Positions 52,173 through 59,785 of a stretch of DNA of 64,000 nucleotides are shown here, in pieces. A program made the translations under genes and the position numbers. The notes under the pieces were generated by a model. It saw nothing but the letters and a program-made list of their open reading frames with translations. It ran no database searches and had not been told where the DNA came from. This stretch comes from Alistipes sp. GTDB lineage: Bacteria; Bacteroidota; Bacteroidia; Bacteroidales; Rikenellaceae. Position 1 is the first letter of the stretch. Each line of letters begins with the position of its first letter. Location of the stretch: assembly GCA_017646625.1 (NCBI GenBank), contig JAGCMF010000030.1, positions 37,428 to 101,427 on the forward strand, given 5' to 3'.

Positions 52173-52826
52173 ATGGTAAAGATACTTAATAAGGAGAATA
52201 CTATTCTCAATAAGTTCCTTGCGCAGATGCGCGATAAGTCTATCCAGCGTGACTCTATGCGCTTTCGCCGTAATATGGAACGTGTTGCCGAGATTATGGC
52301 ATACGAGATCTCGAAGAAGCTTAACTATAAGACCGAGATGGTTGAGACACCTCTCGGCATTGCCGCTGTGGAGTCTATCAGCGATAAGGTTGTCATCGCC
52401 ACAATCCTGCGTGCAGGTCTCCCCTTCCACCAGGGCTTCCTCAACTACTTCGACGATGCCGATAACGGCTTCGTGTCGGCATACCGTAAGAGTCGTCCCG
52501 ATGGTAGCTTCATCGTAGATGTGGAGTATGTCTCTACCTCATCACTCTCTGGTAAGACTCTCATCCTCGTTGACCCTATGCTCGCCACAGGCACCTCCCT
52601 TATGCTTGTCTACGATGCTCTCATACGTCGTGCTGGAGAGCCCGAGCATACACACTTTGCCGCCGTCTTCGCCTCCGAGCAGGGTGTCGACTATGTCATG
52701 AAGCGCATCAACCCCGATAAGTGTACCCTCTGGTGTGCTGCTGTCGATGAGGAGCTAACCTCCAAGTCCTACATTGTGCCAGGCATTGGTGATGCTGGGG
52801 ATTTGGCATACGGCGTCAAACTCTAA
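52173..52826 (+). CDS. upp: Uracil phosphoribosyltransferase
   Basis: 217 residues. PRPP-binding motif VDPMLATGTS (about 132-141), N-terminal RDKSIQRDSMRFRRN and C-terminal PGIGDAGDLAYG, which contacts uracil, are intact. It salvages uracil to UMP. The TAA stop codon forms the first bases of a 128-bp palindromic repeat. Confidence 0.94.
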   Translation: MVKILNKENTILNKFLAQMRDKSIQRDSMRFRRNMERVAEIMAYEISKKLNYKTEMVETPLGIAAVESISDKVVIATILRAGLPFHQGFLNYFDDADNGFVSAYRKSRPDGSFIVDVEYVSTSSLSGKTLILVDPMLATGTSLMLVYDALIRRAGEPEHTHFAAVFASEQGVDYVMKRINPDKCTLWCAAVDEELTSKSYIVPGIGDAGDLAYGVKL

Positions 52827-52952
52827 TTTCTTGTGATAAGGGGTCATTCTCGACCTCTCAATCATTCGGCTGAATGGGAAATACGTTTAGTATGTCCCAT
52901 CCAGCCGAATTTCTTTATCGAGGCCACATCTAACCCCTTCTAACAAGAAATT
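52825..52952. repeat. 128-bp nested palindromic repeat, family A, copy 3
   Basis: Outer arms at 52825-52834 and 52943-52952 are exact complements, with imperfect extension to about 20 bp. An inner hairpin (52864-52910) pairs ATTCGGCTG with CAGCCGAAT, ATGGGA with TCCCAT and ATAC with GTAT. The first AA is part of the upp stop codon. Nearly identical to the copy at 63796. Confidence 0.9.
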
Positions 52953-52980
52953 AGGTGTGCGCTTGGGAAGGTCTTTGTGT

Positions 52981-53125
52981 GATAGAGAGATTAGGGAGAT
53001 TAGGGAAGTTAGGGAGGTTAGAGAGTTTAGGGATTATGGACTATCCTCCCTAAATTCCCTAAATTCCTTATCCTCCTTAAACTCCTTAATCCTTAAGCTC
53101 CTTATAATTCCCTAAACTCGTCTCT
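52981..53125. repeat. Nine-nucleotide periodic purine/pyrimidine block
   Basis: Five units of TTAGGGANN (about 52991-53033) are followed by eight or nine units of TCCYTAANN (53043-53118), their approximate complement. The two halves could form a long imperfect hairpin. No coding or known element features; no gene from 52827 to 53203. Confidence 0.75.
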
Positions 53126-53147
53126 TTTGCATCATTACCAACAAACA

Positions 53148-53179
53148 TGGGGTGTCCAACAAGTTATGTGGACACCCCA
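53148..53179. terminator. Terminator after the acyl-CoA dehydrogenase gene
   Basis: Perfect 10-bp stem TGGGGTGTCC (53148-53157) with GGACACCCCA (53170-53179), 12-nt loop; ends the minus-strand unit. Confidence 0.7.
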
Positions 53180-53203
53180 TTTGTCATATGTAACAACTAT
53201 TGC

Positions 53204-54913
53204 CTATGCGAAGAGCTCTACGTCAGAGGCATCCGAAGCATTGATATATGATGCAGCCTCGGAGATCTTCTTCGCTGCATACTTAACGAATACCTTCGTT
53301 GGGTTGAGGTAGTCGGCCTCGCACTCTGCTGCCTGGCGCAACATGATGTGTGAGATGATGATGTAGCCAGCAATCTCAACAAGACGGCGTGAGTGGAACT
53401 CCTTATATCCCGCAGCCTCCTTGTCGATGCTCTCAACACGTGCTACAACCTGCTCATACACCTTGCGGAGCTCAACAAGCTGCTCACCCATAGCCTTCGT
53501 AGCCTCGGTGCGCTCATTCTCCTCATAGCGCATTATCTGCTCGAGGTATGTGCCCTTTGTCACATGGTTGATGGCAGCAACAACCTGTAGCTGTGTTGTA
53601 CCCTCGTAGATGTTCATGATACGAGCATCACGATAGAGACGTTCACAGGCGTAGTCCTTCATATATCCCGAGCCGCCATGTATCTGTATAGAGTCGTAGG
53701 CAACCTCGTTAGCATACTCCGATGCGAACATCTTTGCAAGAGGTGTGAAGCCATCAGCAAGACGGTTGTAGAACTTCATCTCCTGGCGTTCCTCGGCCTC
53801 CAAAGAACGGTCGTGAGAGATGTGTGTTAGCTGCTTGTATATATCCACGAAGCGTGCTGTCTCATAGAGGAGTGCACGTGAGGCGATAGTCTTGGCCTCC
53901 ATGTTCTTAAGCATCTCGCGTACGGCAGCGAACTCGATGATAGCCTTGCCAAACTGCTCACGTTCGCCAGCATACTTCAATGCCTCGCGGTATGCAGCCT
54001 CCGAGAGGCCTGTTGACTGTGCTGCGATGCCGAGACGTGCGGCATTCATGAGTGACATCACATACTTGATAAGACCCATCTTACGGTCGCCAACGAGCAC
54101 TGCAGGGGCATTGTTGAAGACCAACTCGCATGTTGGCGAGCCCTTGATGCCGAGCTTATTCTCTATGCGGCGCACCTTAACGCCACCATCGCGCTTGTCG
54201 TAGATGAGCATAGAGAGGCCACGAGCATCCTTCGTGCCCTCCTCTGTACGTGCGAGCACCAATGAGATGTCGCCATCGCCATTTGTGATGAATCGCTTAC
54301 AGCCGTTAAGACGCCATACACCAGCCTCCTCATCCCATGTAGCCTTGAGCATCACGGCGCCGAGGTCAGAGCCTGCATCTGGCTCTGTGAGGTCCATGGC
54401 GCAAGTCTCGCCTGCCGATACACGTGGCAAGAAGCGTTCCTTGATATCCTCTGTTGCGAACTCGTTTATTGTCTCTGCGCAGTCCTGAAGACCCCATATA
54501 TTCTCGAAGCCTGCGTCGGCACGTGCCACCATCTCGTTAGCCATGGCGAAGCATGTGACAGGCATGTTAAGACCGTTATACTTGCGTGGTAGTGTCATGC
54601 CACCGAGGCCTGCAGCATTCAAGGCCTCGAGGTTACGAACGGTGCCCGAGGCGTACTCCACGTGGTCGTTCACCACGCGAGGGCCCTCATGGTCAACACT
54701 CTCGGCATTTGCGGCGATGACCTCACCACAGACGTCACCCACAATCTCGAGCACACGCTTGTATGAGTCGAGAGCATCCTCTGCGTCCTGGGGTGCATAG
54801 TCATAGTCGGCAGCATCGGCGAAGTTGCGCTCCTTGAGCTCGATGATTCTCTTCATCATAGGATGAGAGAGGTGATACTGCAAATCTTTGTTATCGGTAT
54901 AGAAATTAGCCAT
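53204..54913 (-). CDS. Acyl-CoA dehydrogenase
   Basis: 569 residues: the standard fold of about 400 residues plus a C-terminal helical extension of about 150, as in ACAD9/VLCAD-like and many anaerobe enzymes. CAMDLTEPDAGSD binds FAD, GSPTCELVFNN closes the middle beta domain, and the catalytic Glu is in IYEGTTQLQ (about 434). It oxidises an acyl-CoA, or reduces an enoyl-CoA, with electrons exchanged through the flavoprotein encoded by the two genes upstream of it (7 bp to etfA). The chain length is unknown. Confidence 0.92.
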   Translation of the reverse strand: MANFYTDNKDLQYHLSHPMMKRIIELKERNFADAADYDYAPQDAEDALDSYKRVLEIVGDVCGEVIAANAESVDHEGPRVVNDHVEYASGTVRNLEALNAAGLGGMTLPRKYNGLNMPVTCFAMANEMVARADAGFENIWGLQDCAETINEFATEDIKERFLPRVSAGETCAMDLTEPDAGSDLGAVMLKATWDEEAGVWRLNGCKRFITNGDGDISLVLARTEEGTKDARGLSMLIYDKRDGGVKVRRIENKLGIKGSPTCELVFNNAPAVLVGDRKMGLIKYVMSLMNAARLGIAAQSTGLSEAAYREALKYAGEREQFGKAIIEFAAVREMLKNMEAKTIASRALLYETARFVDIYKQLTHISHDRSLEAEERQEMKFYNRLADGFTPLAKMFASEYANEVAYDSIQIHGGSGYMKDYACERLYRDARIMNIYEGTTQLQVVAAINHVTKGTYLEQIMRYEENERTEATKAMGEQLVELRKVYEQVVARVESIDKEAAGYKEFHSRRLVEIAGYIIISHIMLRQAAECEADYLNPTKVFVKYAAKKISEAASYINASDASDVELFA

Positions 54914-54920
54914 TGCCTTC

Positions 54921-55940
54921 TTACTTTGAATTCTGTTTGTAATACTTAATCATCTTGGGGATTACCTCCTCGACACTACCTGTGATGGCGTAGTCGGCAA
55001 TCTTGTTGATGGGGGCTTCAGGGTCGGTGTTTATAGAGACGATCATCGCCGAGCCATCCATGCCTGCTGTATGCTGAATCTGTCCCGAGATACCGCAAGC
55101 GATATATAGCTTGGGGCGTACGGTGACGCCTGTCTGGCCTATCTGTCGTTCATGCTCCGTGAAGCCGGCATCTACGGCAGCACGTGAGGCACCTACCTCG
55201 CCACCCAATACGTTTGCCAACTCGTGAACGAGCTTGAAGCCCTCCTTCGAGCCTACGCCGTAGCCACCAGCAACGATGACAGAGGCACCCTTGATGTTTA
55301 TCTTACGTTCCTCGATGTGACGTTCCACGATGCGCACCGCGAGGTCTGTATCCTTAACCATTGGCTGCCAGTTGATCTCGCGCACCTCTCCTGCTGCGGG
55401 TGTTGCGAGCTCCTCCTTGCGCATTACACCCTCGCGCACTGTTGCCATCTGTGGGCGGCACTCGGGGTTTACGATTGTGGCGATGATGTTACCACCAAAT
55501 GCGGGGCGAATCTGGTATAGTAGTGAGTCATACTCCTTGCCTGTCTTGGCATCCTTATGCTCGCCTATGACGAGCTCTGTGCAGTCTGCCGTAAGGCCGC
55601 TGTGGAGTGCTGATGACACACGTGGTGCGAAGTCGCGACCTACGGGTGTTGCGCCGAAGAGTGCTATCTGTGGCTTCTCCTGCTCGATGAGACCTACCAT
55701 CACGGCTGTGTGTGGCAGTGTGCGGAAGGGGGCAAATATCTCGTTGTCAGCAACCCACACTGTGTCGGCACCATACTTCGCCAACTCTGGGGCTACACCC
55801 TTAACATCCTTACCTATTACCACCGCCTCGAGTTTCACGCCAAGCGTATTAGCCAACTCGCGGCCTTTGGTCAGAAGCTCCAACGATACGTCGGCAATCT
55901 CCCTCTCCTCAATCTCGATATATACAAATACGTTATTCAT
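54921..55940 (-). CDS. etfA: Electron transfer flavoprotein alpha subunit
   Basis: 339 residues. The N-terminal half shows the nucleotide-fold segment; the C-terminal FAD domain has GASVIVAGGYGVGSKEGF, GASRAAVDAGF, GQTGVTVRPKLYIACGISG and INTDPEAPINKIADY. It carries the FAD that exchanges electrons with the acyl-CoA dehydrogenase. Follows etfB by 18 bp. Confidence 0.95.
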   Translation of the reverse strand: MNNVFVYIEIEEREIADVSLELLTKGRELANTLGVKLEAVVIGKDVKGVAPELAKYGADTVWVADNEIFAPFRTLPHTAVMVGLIEQEKPQIALFGATPVGRDFAPRVSSALHSGLTADCTELVIGEHKDAKTGKEYDSLLYQIRPAFGGNIIATIVNPECRPQMATVREGVMRKEELATPAAGEVREINWQPMVKDTDLAVRIVERHIEERKINIKGASVIVAGGYGVGSKEGFKLVHELANVLGGEVGASRAAVDAGFTEHERQIGQTGVTVRPKLYIACGISGQIQHTAGMDGSAMIVSINTDPEAPINKIADYAITGSVEEVIPKMIKYYKQNSK

Positions 55941-55958
55941 ACTCTTACTCTTAAGCGT

Positions 55959-56834
55959 TTAACCTATCGTGTGGCTCGCAATGAGCTCCTGCATTAGAGC
56001 CTCTATATCCTTATCCTCTGCGGTAAGTCTCTTTGCCTCCTTTGCCTGGAACACCACGTTCTCAATCTTCTTAACCTTTGTAGGTGAGCCTGCGAGACCC
56101 AACTGCTCGGCATCGGGGTTCACGTCGGCAGCTGCGTACTCCACGATGTGGAGGTATGGGCGTGCCTCGATGAACTCCTGTGCCTTGGCGTCGGCAGCCT
56201 GGAGCTCCGATGTTGCCAGAGCATACTTAAACTTCATCACACGCTTCGCGTTACGTGGGCGGCACTCCTTGGCTGATGAGTTCACGGTGATTACTGCGGG
56301 CAGTGGTGCTACGACAACCTCCGAGCCACGTTCCAAGCGGCGCTTGATTGTCACCTCGCCCTCCTTGATGTCAACAAGCTCCTCGGCATATGTCACCTGT
56401 GGCATGTCGAGCTTCTGGGCAACCTGTGGGCCTACCTGTGCAGTATCGCCGTCGATAGCCTGGCGGCCGGCAACGATGATATCTGGGTTGATCTTACGTA
56501 GTGCGCACGATAGTGCATACGATGTAGCCAATGTATCAGAGCCTGCAAATTCACGACCCGAGAGGAGGTAGCCACCGTCGGCACCGCGGAACATAGCCTC
56601 GCGGATGATGTCGGCAGCACGCTGTGGTCCCATGGTGAGCACGTGTACTGTAGCCTCGCCAAGACGATCTTTCATCTCCAATGCCATCTCGAGGGCATTC
56701 AAGTCTTCGGGGTTGAAAATTGCTGGTAGAGCAGCACGGTTTACTGTGCCCTCCGGAGTCATGGCATCCTTGCCGACATTACGAGTGTCGGGCACCTGTT
56801 TTGCCATAACCACGATTCTTGTTACTTTTTGCAT
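55959..56834 (-). CDS. etfB: Electron transfer flavoprotein beta subunit
   Basis: 291 residues from the ATG at 56834; an in-frame extension to 56864 lacks support. VVMAKQVPDT at the start and the nucleotide-binding ADTLATSYAL / IVAGRQAIDGDTAQVGP region are typical of EtfB. Together with etfA and the dehydrogenase it forms the unit etfB-etfA-acd. A -7 box TATCTTTG lies on the minus strand at 56877-56884. Confidence 0.95.
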   Translation of the reverse strand: MQKVTRIVVMAKQVPDTRNVGKDAMTPEGTVNRAALPAIFNPEDLNALEMALEMKDRLGEATVHVLTMGPQRAADIIREAMFRGADGGYLLSGREFAGSDTLATSYALSCALRKINPDIIVAGRQAIDGDTAQVGPQVAQKLDMPQVTYAEELVDIKEGEVTIKRRLERGSEVVVAPLPAVITVNSSAKECRPRNAKRVMKFKYALATSELQAADAKAQEFIEARPYLHIVEYAAADVNPDAEQLGLAGSPTKVKKIENVVFQAKEAKRLTAEDKDIEALMQELIASHTIG

Positions 56835-56876
56835 AATAATATCAATTATGTGTACTTGTATCAAATTTTAATCGGC

Positions 56877-56884
56877 CAAAGATA
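56877..56884 (-). promoter_or_regulatory. -7 box of the etfB-etfA-acd operon
   Basis: Minus-strand TATCTTTG, perfect, 43 bp before the etfB ATG. Confidence 0.55.
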
Positions 56885-56991
56885 CTTATTTTTGTCTAAA
56901 AGACCATCGATTTTGTCTACTATTTTATCTAAAATATCTAAATATCCTTGACTGTTAATAAGTTACGTTATTTGTCGATTTTTCTATTTTG

Positions 56992-58149
56992 CTAACCTTT
57001 AATGTCTATGCCTATGCGGCGATAGCAATTCTGAAGGTTGTATGCCATGAGCTCGGGTCTGAAGCGTGAGGCATACTCTCTGCCCGCCTCTGCCATCGCC
57101 TTGCGCATATCCTCATCTATGTATAGCTGCTCCACGGCACGTGCCAGCTCCTCGTGGTCTGTTGCCGAGGTGTATATCGAGTCGGGGCCTCCCGCCTCTT
57201 CGAGGCTCGAGCCACGTGATGCCACAACGGGCACGCCCATTGTCAGTGCCTCAACAATCTCTGTGGAGAAGCCTTCGTAGCGTGAGGGCATGACGAAGAT
57301 CATCGCCTTGCTGTATATCGCTGGTATATCCTCCTCGGCAGCACCGTAGAGCATGTGTACCCTATCCTGCAGGCCGAGTGACTTTATGCGGTGTAGCACA
57401 TGCTCGGTGTGTGATGTTGCGCGACCCACGCAGACAAGATGTAGGTCGGTAGATATGTTGGGCATAGCCTCTATGATGTGTGCTATGTTTTTGTAGGCAT
57501 GCTGCGTGCCACGGAAGAGCATGTATCTCTCGGGGAGGTTGTAGCGTGCTACCACCTCGTTGATCTTCTGCTCGGTGATGGGCTTGTTGAAGCGCTGGTG
57601 GCAACCGCGGTATATTACATCTATCTTGTCGCTGTCGATGTGTAGTAGGTGTGCTATATCGCGTTTTACACACTGGCTTACCGCTACTATGCGATCAGCG
57701 CGACGTAGTGTCTCGGCCATCGCTATGCGGCGATATATGCTTGAGGGGCGTGTGCTGTGGCCACGGAGGCGTAGGAAGTCGAGGCTGTGTACGGTCACTA
57801 CGCTGCGTATGTTGCGGCGTGCAAGGCCGTAGGGTAGCGTTGTTGTGAGGCTGTGGTATAACTCCACATCGCCGCGTGTCATGTCACGACCAATGGGTAG
57901 TAGGTGCCATAGCCATGGTACCTTGCGCCATATGCCACCATCGGGGAGCAGTGACTCCACGTTGTGGCGCTGTGCCAGAGCATCATACTCGTCGTTATCC
58001 TCGCTGCGTGGCACATACATCCTGAAGTAGCAGTAGCGTGGGTATGCATCCGCCATTGCCCCTATCACATAGCGGGCATAGCAGCTCAACGACGTATCTC
58101 CCACGTTGGCGTTGCGGGCATCGAAGCCTATGGTGTGATTTCGCTTCAT
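56992..58149 (-). CDS. Glycosyltransferase family 4
   Basis: 385 residues, GT-B fold. The N-domain has TVHSLDFLRLRG and DRIVAVSQCVKRDI; the C-domain has YMLFRGTQHAYKN, MPSRYEGFSTEIVEAL (the E-x7-E-like donor motif) and GVPVVASRGSSLEEAGG. It transfers a sugar from a nucleotide donor with retention, in the cytoplasm; acceptor unknown. Alone, with no glycan cluster near it. Confidence 0.93.
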   Translation of the reverse strand: MKRNHTIGFDARNANVGDTSLSCYARYVIGAMADAYPRYCYFRMYVPRSEDNDEYDALAQRHNVESLLPDGGIWRKVPWLWHLLPIGRDMTRGDVELYHSLTTTLPYGLARRNIRSVVTVHSLDFLRLRGHSTRPSSIYRRIAMAETLRRADRIVAVSQCVKRDIAHLLHIDSDKIDVIYRGCHQRFNKPITEQKINEVVARYNLPERYMLFRGTQHAYKNIAHIIEAMPNISTDLHLVCVGRATSHTEHVLHRIKSLGLQDRVHMLYGAAEEDIPAIYSKAMIFVMPSRYEGFSTEIVEALTMGVPVVASRGSSLEEAGGPDSIYTSATDHEELARAVEQLYIDEDMRKAMAEAGREYASRFRPELMAYNLQNCYRRIGIDIKG

Positions 58150-58210
58150 ACTCCTTATCTTGCTCTATCTTCCTTCTGTTATATGCCTACACACGGAGGC
58201 ATGTGTATGC

Positions 58211-58234
58211 GCGCACCTATTCGCGCGGGTGCGC
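58211..58234 (-). promoter_or_regulatory. GC-rich hairpin in the leader of the family 4 glycosyltransferase gene
   Basis: GCGCACC (58211-58217) pairs with GGTGCGC (58228-58234). It lies inside the predicted leader (about 58150-58240). Confidence 0.5.
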
Positions 58235-58246
58235 ACACTCGGACTA

Positions 58247-58277
58247 CAAATGTAGTATTTTTTACTTTGTGAAGCAA
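58247..58277 (-). promoter_or_regulatory. Promoter of the family 4 glycosyltransferase gene
   Basis: Minus-strand TACATTTG (58247-58254) with TTG (58275-58277) 20 nt upstream. Confidence 0.65.
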
Positions 58278-58535
58278 AATTTAATCGAAAAATTGTGTTG
58301 TTTTGCTATCATTAGGACTTTTTTCCTTACGAATCCAGCACCCCTTTTCTCCCTATTGTTGGGTCTTGTCTCTCCCTTTTTGTCGCCGTTATCACTCTTT
58401 AGACGTAGAATTTTTAGAGATTTACCTCTTTTCTTCACATTGTGTTAATATACACATATACAGATATATAACACACTTTGGAAGATGAGTAATGAAAAAT
58501 ATTTTAAAAATTATTGAAATTTTTTAATAAAATAC

Positions 58536-58566
58536 TTGCGTGATTAAAAGATTGTCTTTACCTTTG
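58536..58566 (+). promoter_or_regulatory. Promoter of the candidate small RNA
   Basis: TTG (58536-58538), 20-nt spacer, TACCTTTG (58559-58566). No coding region follows for 450 bp. Upstream, 58278-58535 is AT-rich with no gene seen. Confidence 0.7.
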
Positions 58567-58572
58567 CAGCGA

Positions 58573-58713
58573 AGTTTTAAGGTTCATTTAGGTTAGTAGT
58601 TTTAGGTTGGAGAGGCCAATCGAAAGGTTTAACACAGGTCGCAGACTCTTTTTTAGGTTTGGAGATGCAGGCTGTGTTAGAGTATAAATCCTTTCGGTTG
58701 CCTCAATTTTTTT
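58573..58713 (+). ncRNA. Candidate structured small RNA (6S-like shape)
   Basis: A strong promoter is followed by a stretch that folds into one long hairpin. The basal stem pairs GAGGC (58612-58616) with GCCTC (58700-58704) and, after a one-base bulge, AATCGAAAGG (58618-58627) with the strand ending at 58699, with one G-T pair. A second stem pairs AACACAG (58631-58637) with CTGTGTT (58672-58678), leaving an unpaired AGAGTATA on the 3' side. The tip pairs GCA with TGC and CTC with GAG. Seven T follow the base, so the hairpin is also the terminator. The shape (long stem with an internal bubble) recalls 6S RNA, but I cannot confirm the family; SRP RNA is unlikely because GGAAGCAGC is absent. Confidence 0.6.
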
Positions 58714-58807
58714 ATATGTCTATGAGGTAATTTTTGAGTAATGCGTTGTCTCAAACCTTTCTAACCTTTTTGCCTCTTGTGCCCTTTCTGCCCTTTTTCA
58801 TTCTCGG

Positions 58808-58859
58808 GTACCAAAGGGCATAAAACGTCATAAAAGGGCATAAAAGGTAATGCGTTGTC
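58808..58859 (-). repeat. Family C repeat, inverted single copy
   Basis: Read on the minus strand it gives GACAACGCATTACCTTTTA, TGCCCTTTTATGACG, TTTTATGCCCTTTGG, matching the tandem pair at 18450-18584. The preceding 58760-58800 is a pyrimidine-rich tract. Confidence 0.75.
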
Positions 58860-58948
58860 TCGTTGTCACTTTTTTTGATGTCTCTCTTTTTTACTCTTTG
58901 TATCTGCATTTTTGCTCGTTGTGCTCTAATATTAAGAAAAATTTTTAT

Positions 58949-58956
58949 TATCTTTG
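58949..58956 (+). promoter_or_regulatory. -7 box of yebC
   Basis: TATCTTTG, perfect, about 57 bp before the ATG at 59014; -33 box not clear. Confidence 0.55.
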
Positions 58957-59013
58957 CGCCATTGTGTATATATAAAGAGGTAAGCAACTAATAAAATATA
59001 AAATAACAACACT

Positions 59014-59748
59014 ATGGGAAGAGCATTTGAGTATCGCAAGGCGAGAAAGATGAAGCGCTGGGGACACATGGCGCGTGTATTTACAAAGATTGGTAAGGAG
59101 ATTGAGATGGCGGTGAAGGCTTCAGGTCCCGATCCATCATCTAACCTACGTCTTCGTCTGTTGTTGCAGAACGCCAAGGCGGAGAATATGCCAAAGGAGA
59201 ATGTTGAACGTGCCATCAAGCGCGCTACAGATAAGGACTCTGCAGACTACAAGGAGATGATATATGAGGGTTACGGTCCTCACGGCATCGCTGTGTTGGT
59301 GGAGACAGCCACTGACAATACAAACCGTACTGTGGCATCTGTACGTATGTACTTCAACAAGTATGGTGGTGCTCTTGGCACATCAGGCTCTGTGGGCTTC
59401 ATGTTCGAGCATAAGTGTGTCTTCAAGTTCAAGCCAGTAGAGGGTGTTGACTTCGAGGAGATGGAGCTCGAGATGATTGACTTCGGTGTTGAGGAGTTCT
59501 ACGCCGAGGAGGGTGAGGTGACAGTATACGCACCATACGAATCGTTCGGTCAGATTCAGACATGGATTGAGGATAAGGGCTACGAGCTCGTGTCGGGTGA
59601 GGGTGTACGTGTTCCTACAGACACCAAGGAGCTCACTGCCGAGCAGCGTGAGGCTGTAAACAAGCTCATCGAGCACCTCGAGGAGGATGACGATGTGACA
59701 AACGTATACACTACAATGGCCGAGTCGGAGGATGACGACGAGGAGTAG
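59014..59748 (+). CDS. YebC/PmpR-family protein
   Basis: 244 residues, full length. N-terminal GRAFEYRKARKMKRWGHMAR, central YEGYGPHGIAVLVETATDN and VRMYFNKYGGALGTSGSVG, and an acidic C-terminal tail (EDDDEE). Family members act as transcription regulators in some bacteria and as translation helpers for polyproline stretches (TACO1 type) in others; which applies here is open. It precedes ileS by 37 bp. Confidence 0.93.
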   Translation: MGRAFEYRKARKMKRWGHMARVFTKIGKEIEMAVKASGPDPSSNLRLRLLLQNAKAENMPKENVERAIKRATDKDSADYKEMIYEGYGPHGIAVLVETATDNTNRTVASVRMYFNKYGGALGTSGSVGFMFEHKCVFKFKPVEGVDFEEMELEMIDFGVEEFYAEEGEVTVYAPYESFGQIQTWIEDKGYELVSGEGVRVPTDTKELTAEQREAVNKLIEHLEEDDDVTNVYTTMAESEDDDEE

Positions 59749-59785
59749 TAGTCTGAAATAGTTAATAAGTAATCATTGAAGAGCC

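Noticed and set aside
52985-53125. CRISPR-like array
   Set aside because: Repeat period is 9 nt with no spacers; no cas genes in the window.
58612-58704. Signal recognition particle RNA
   Set aside because: The conserved GGAAGCAGC tetraloop region of bacterial SRP RNA is missing.
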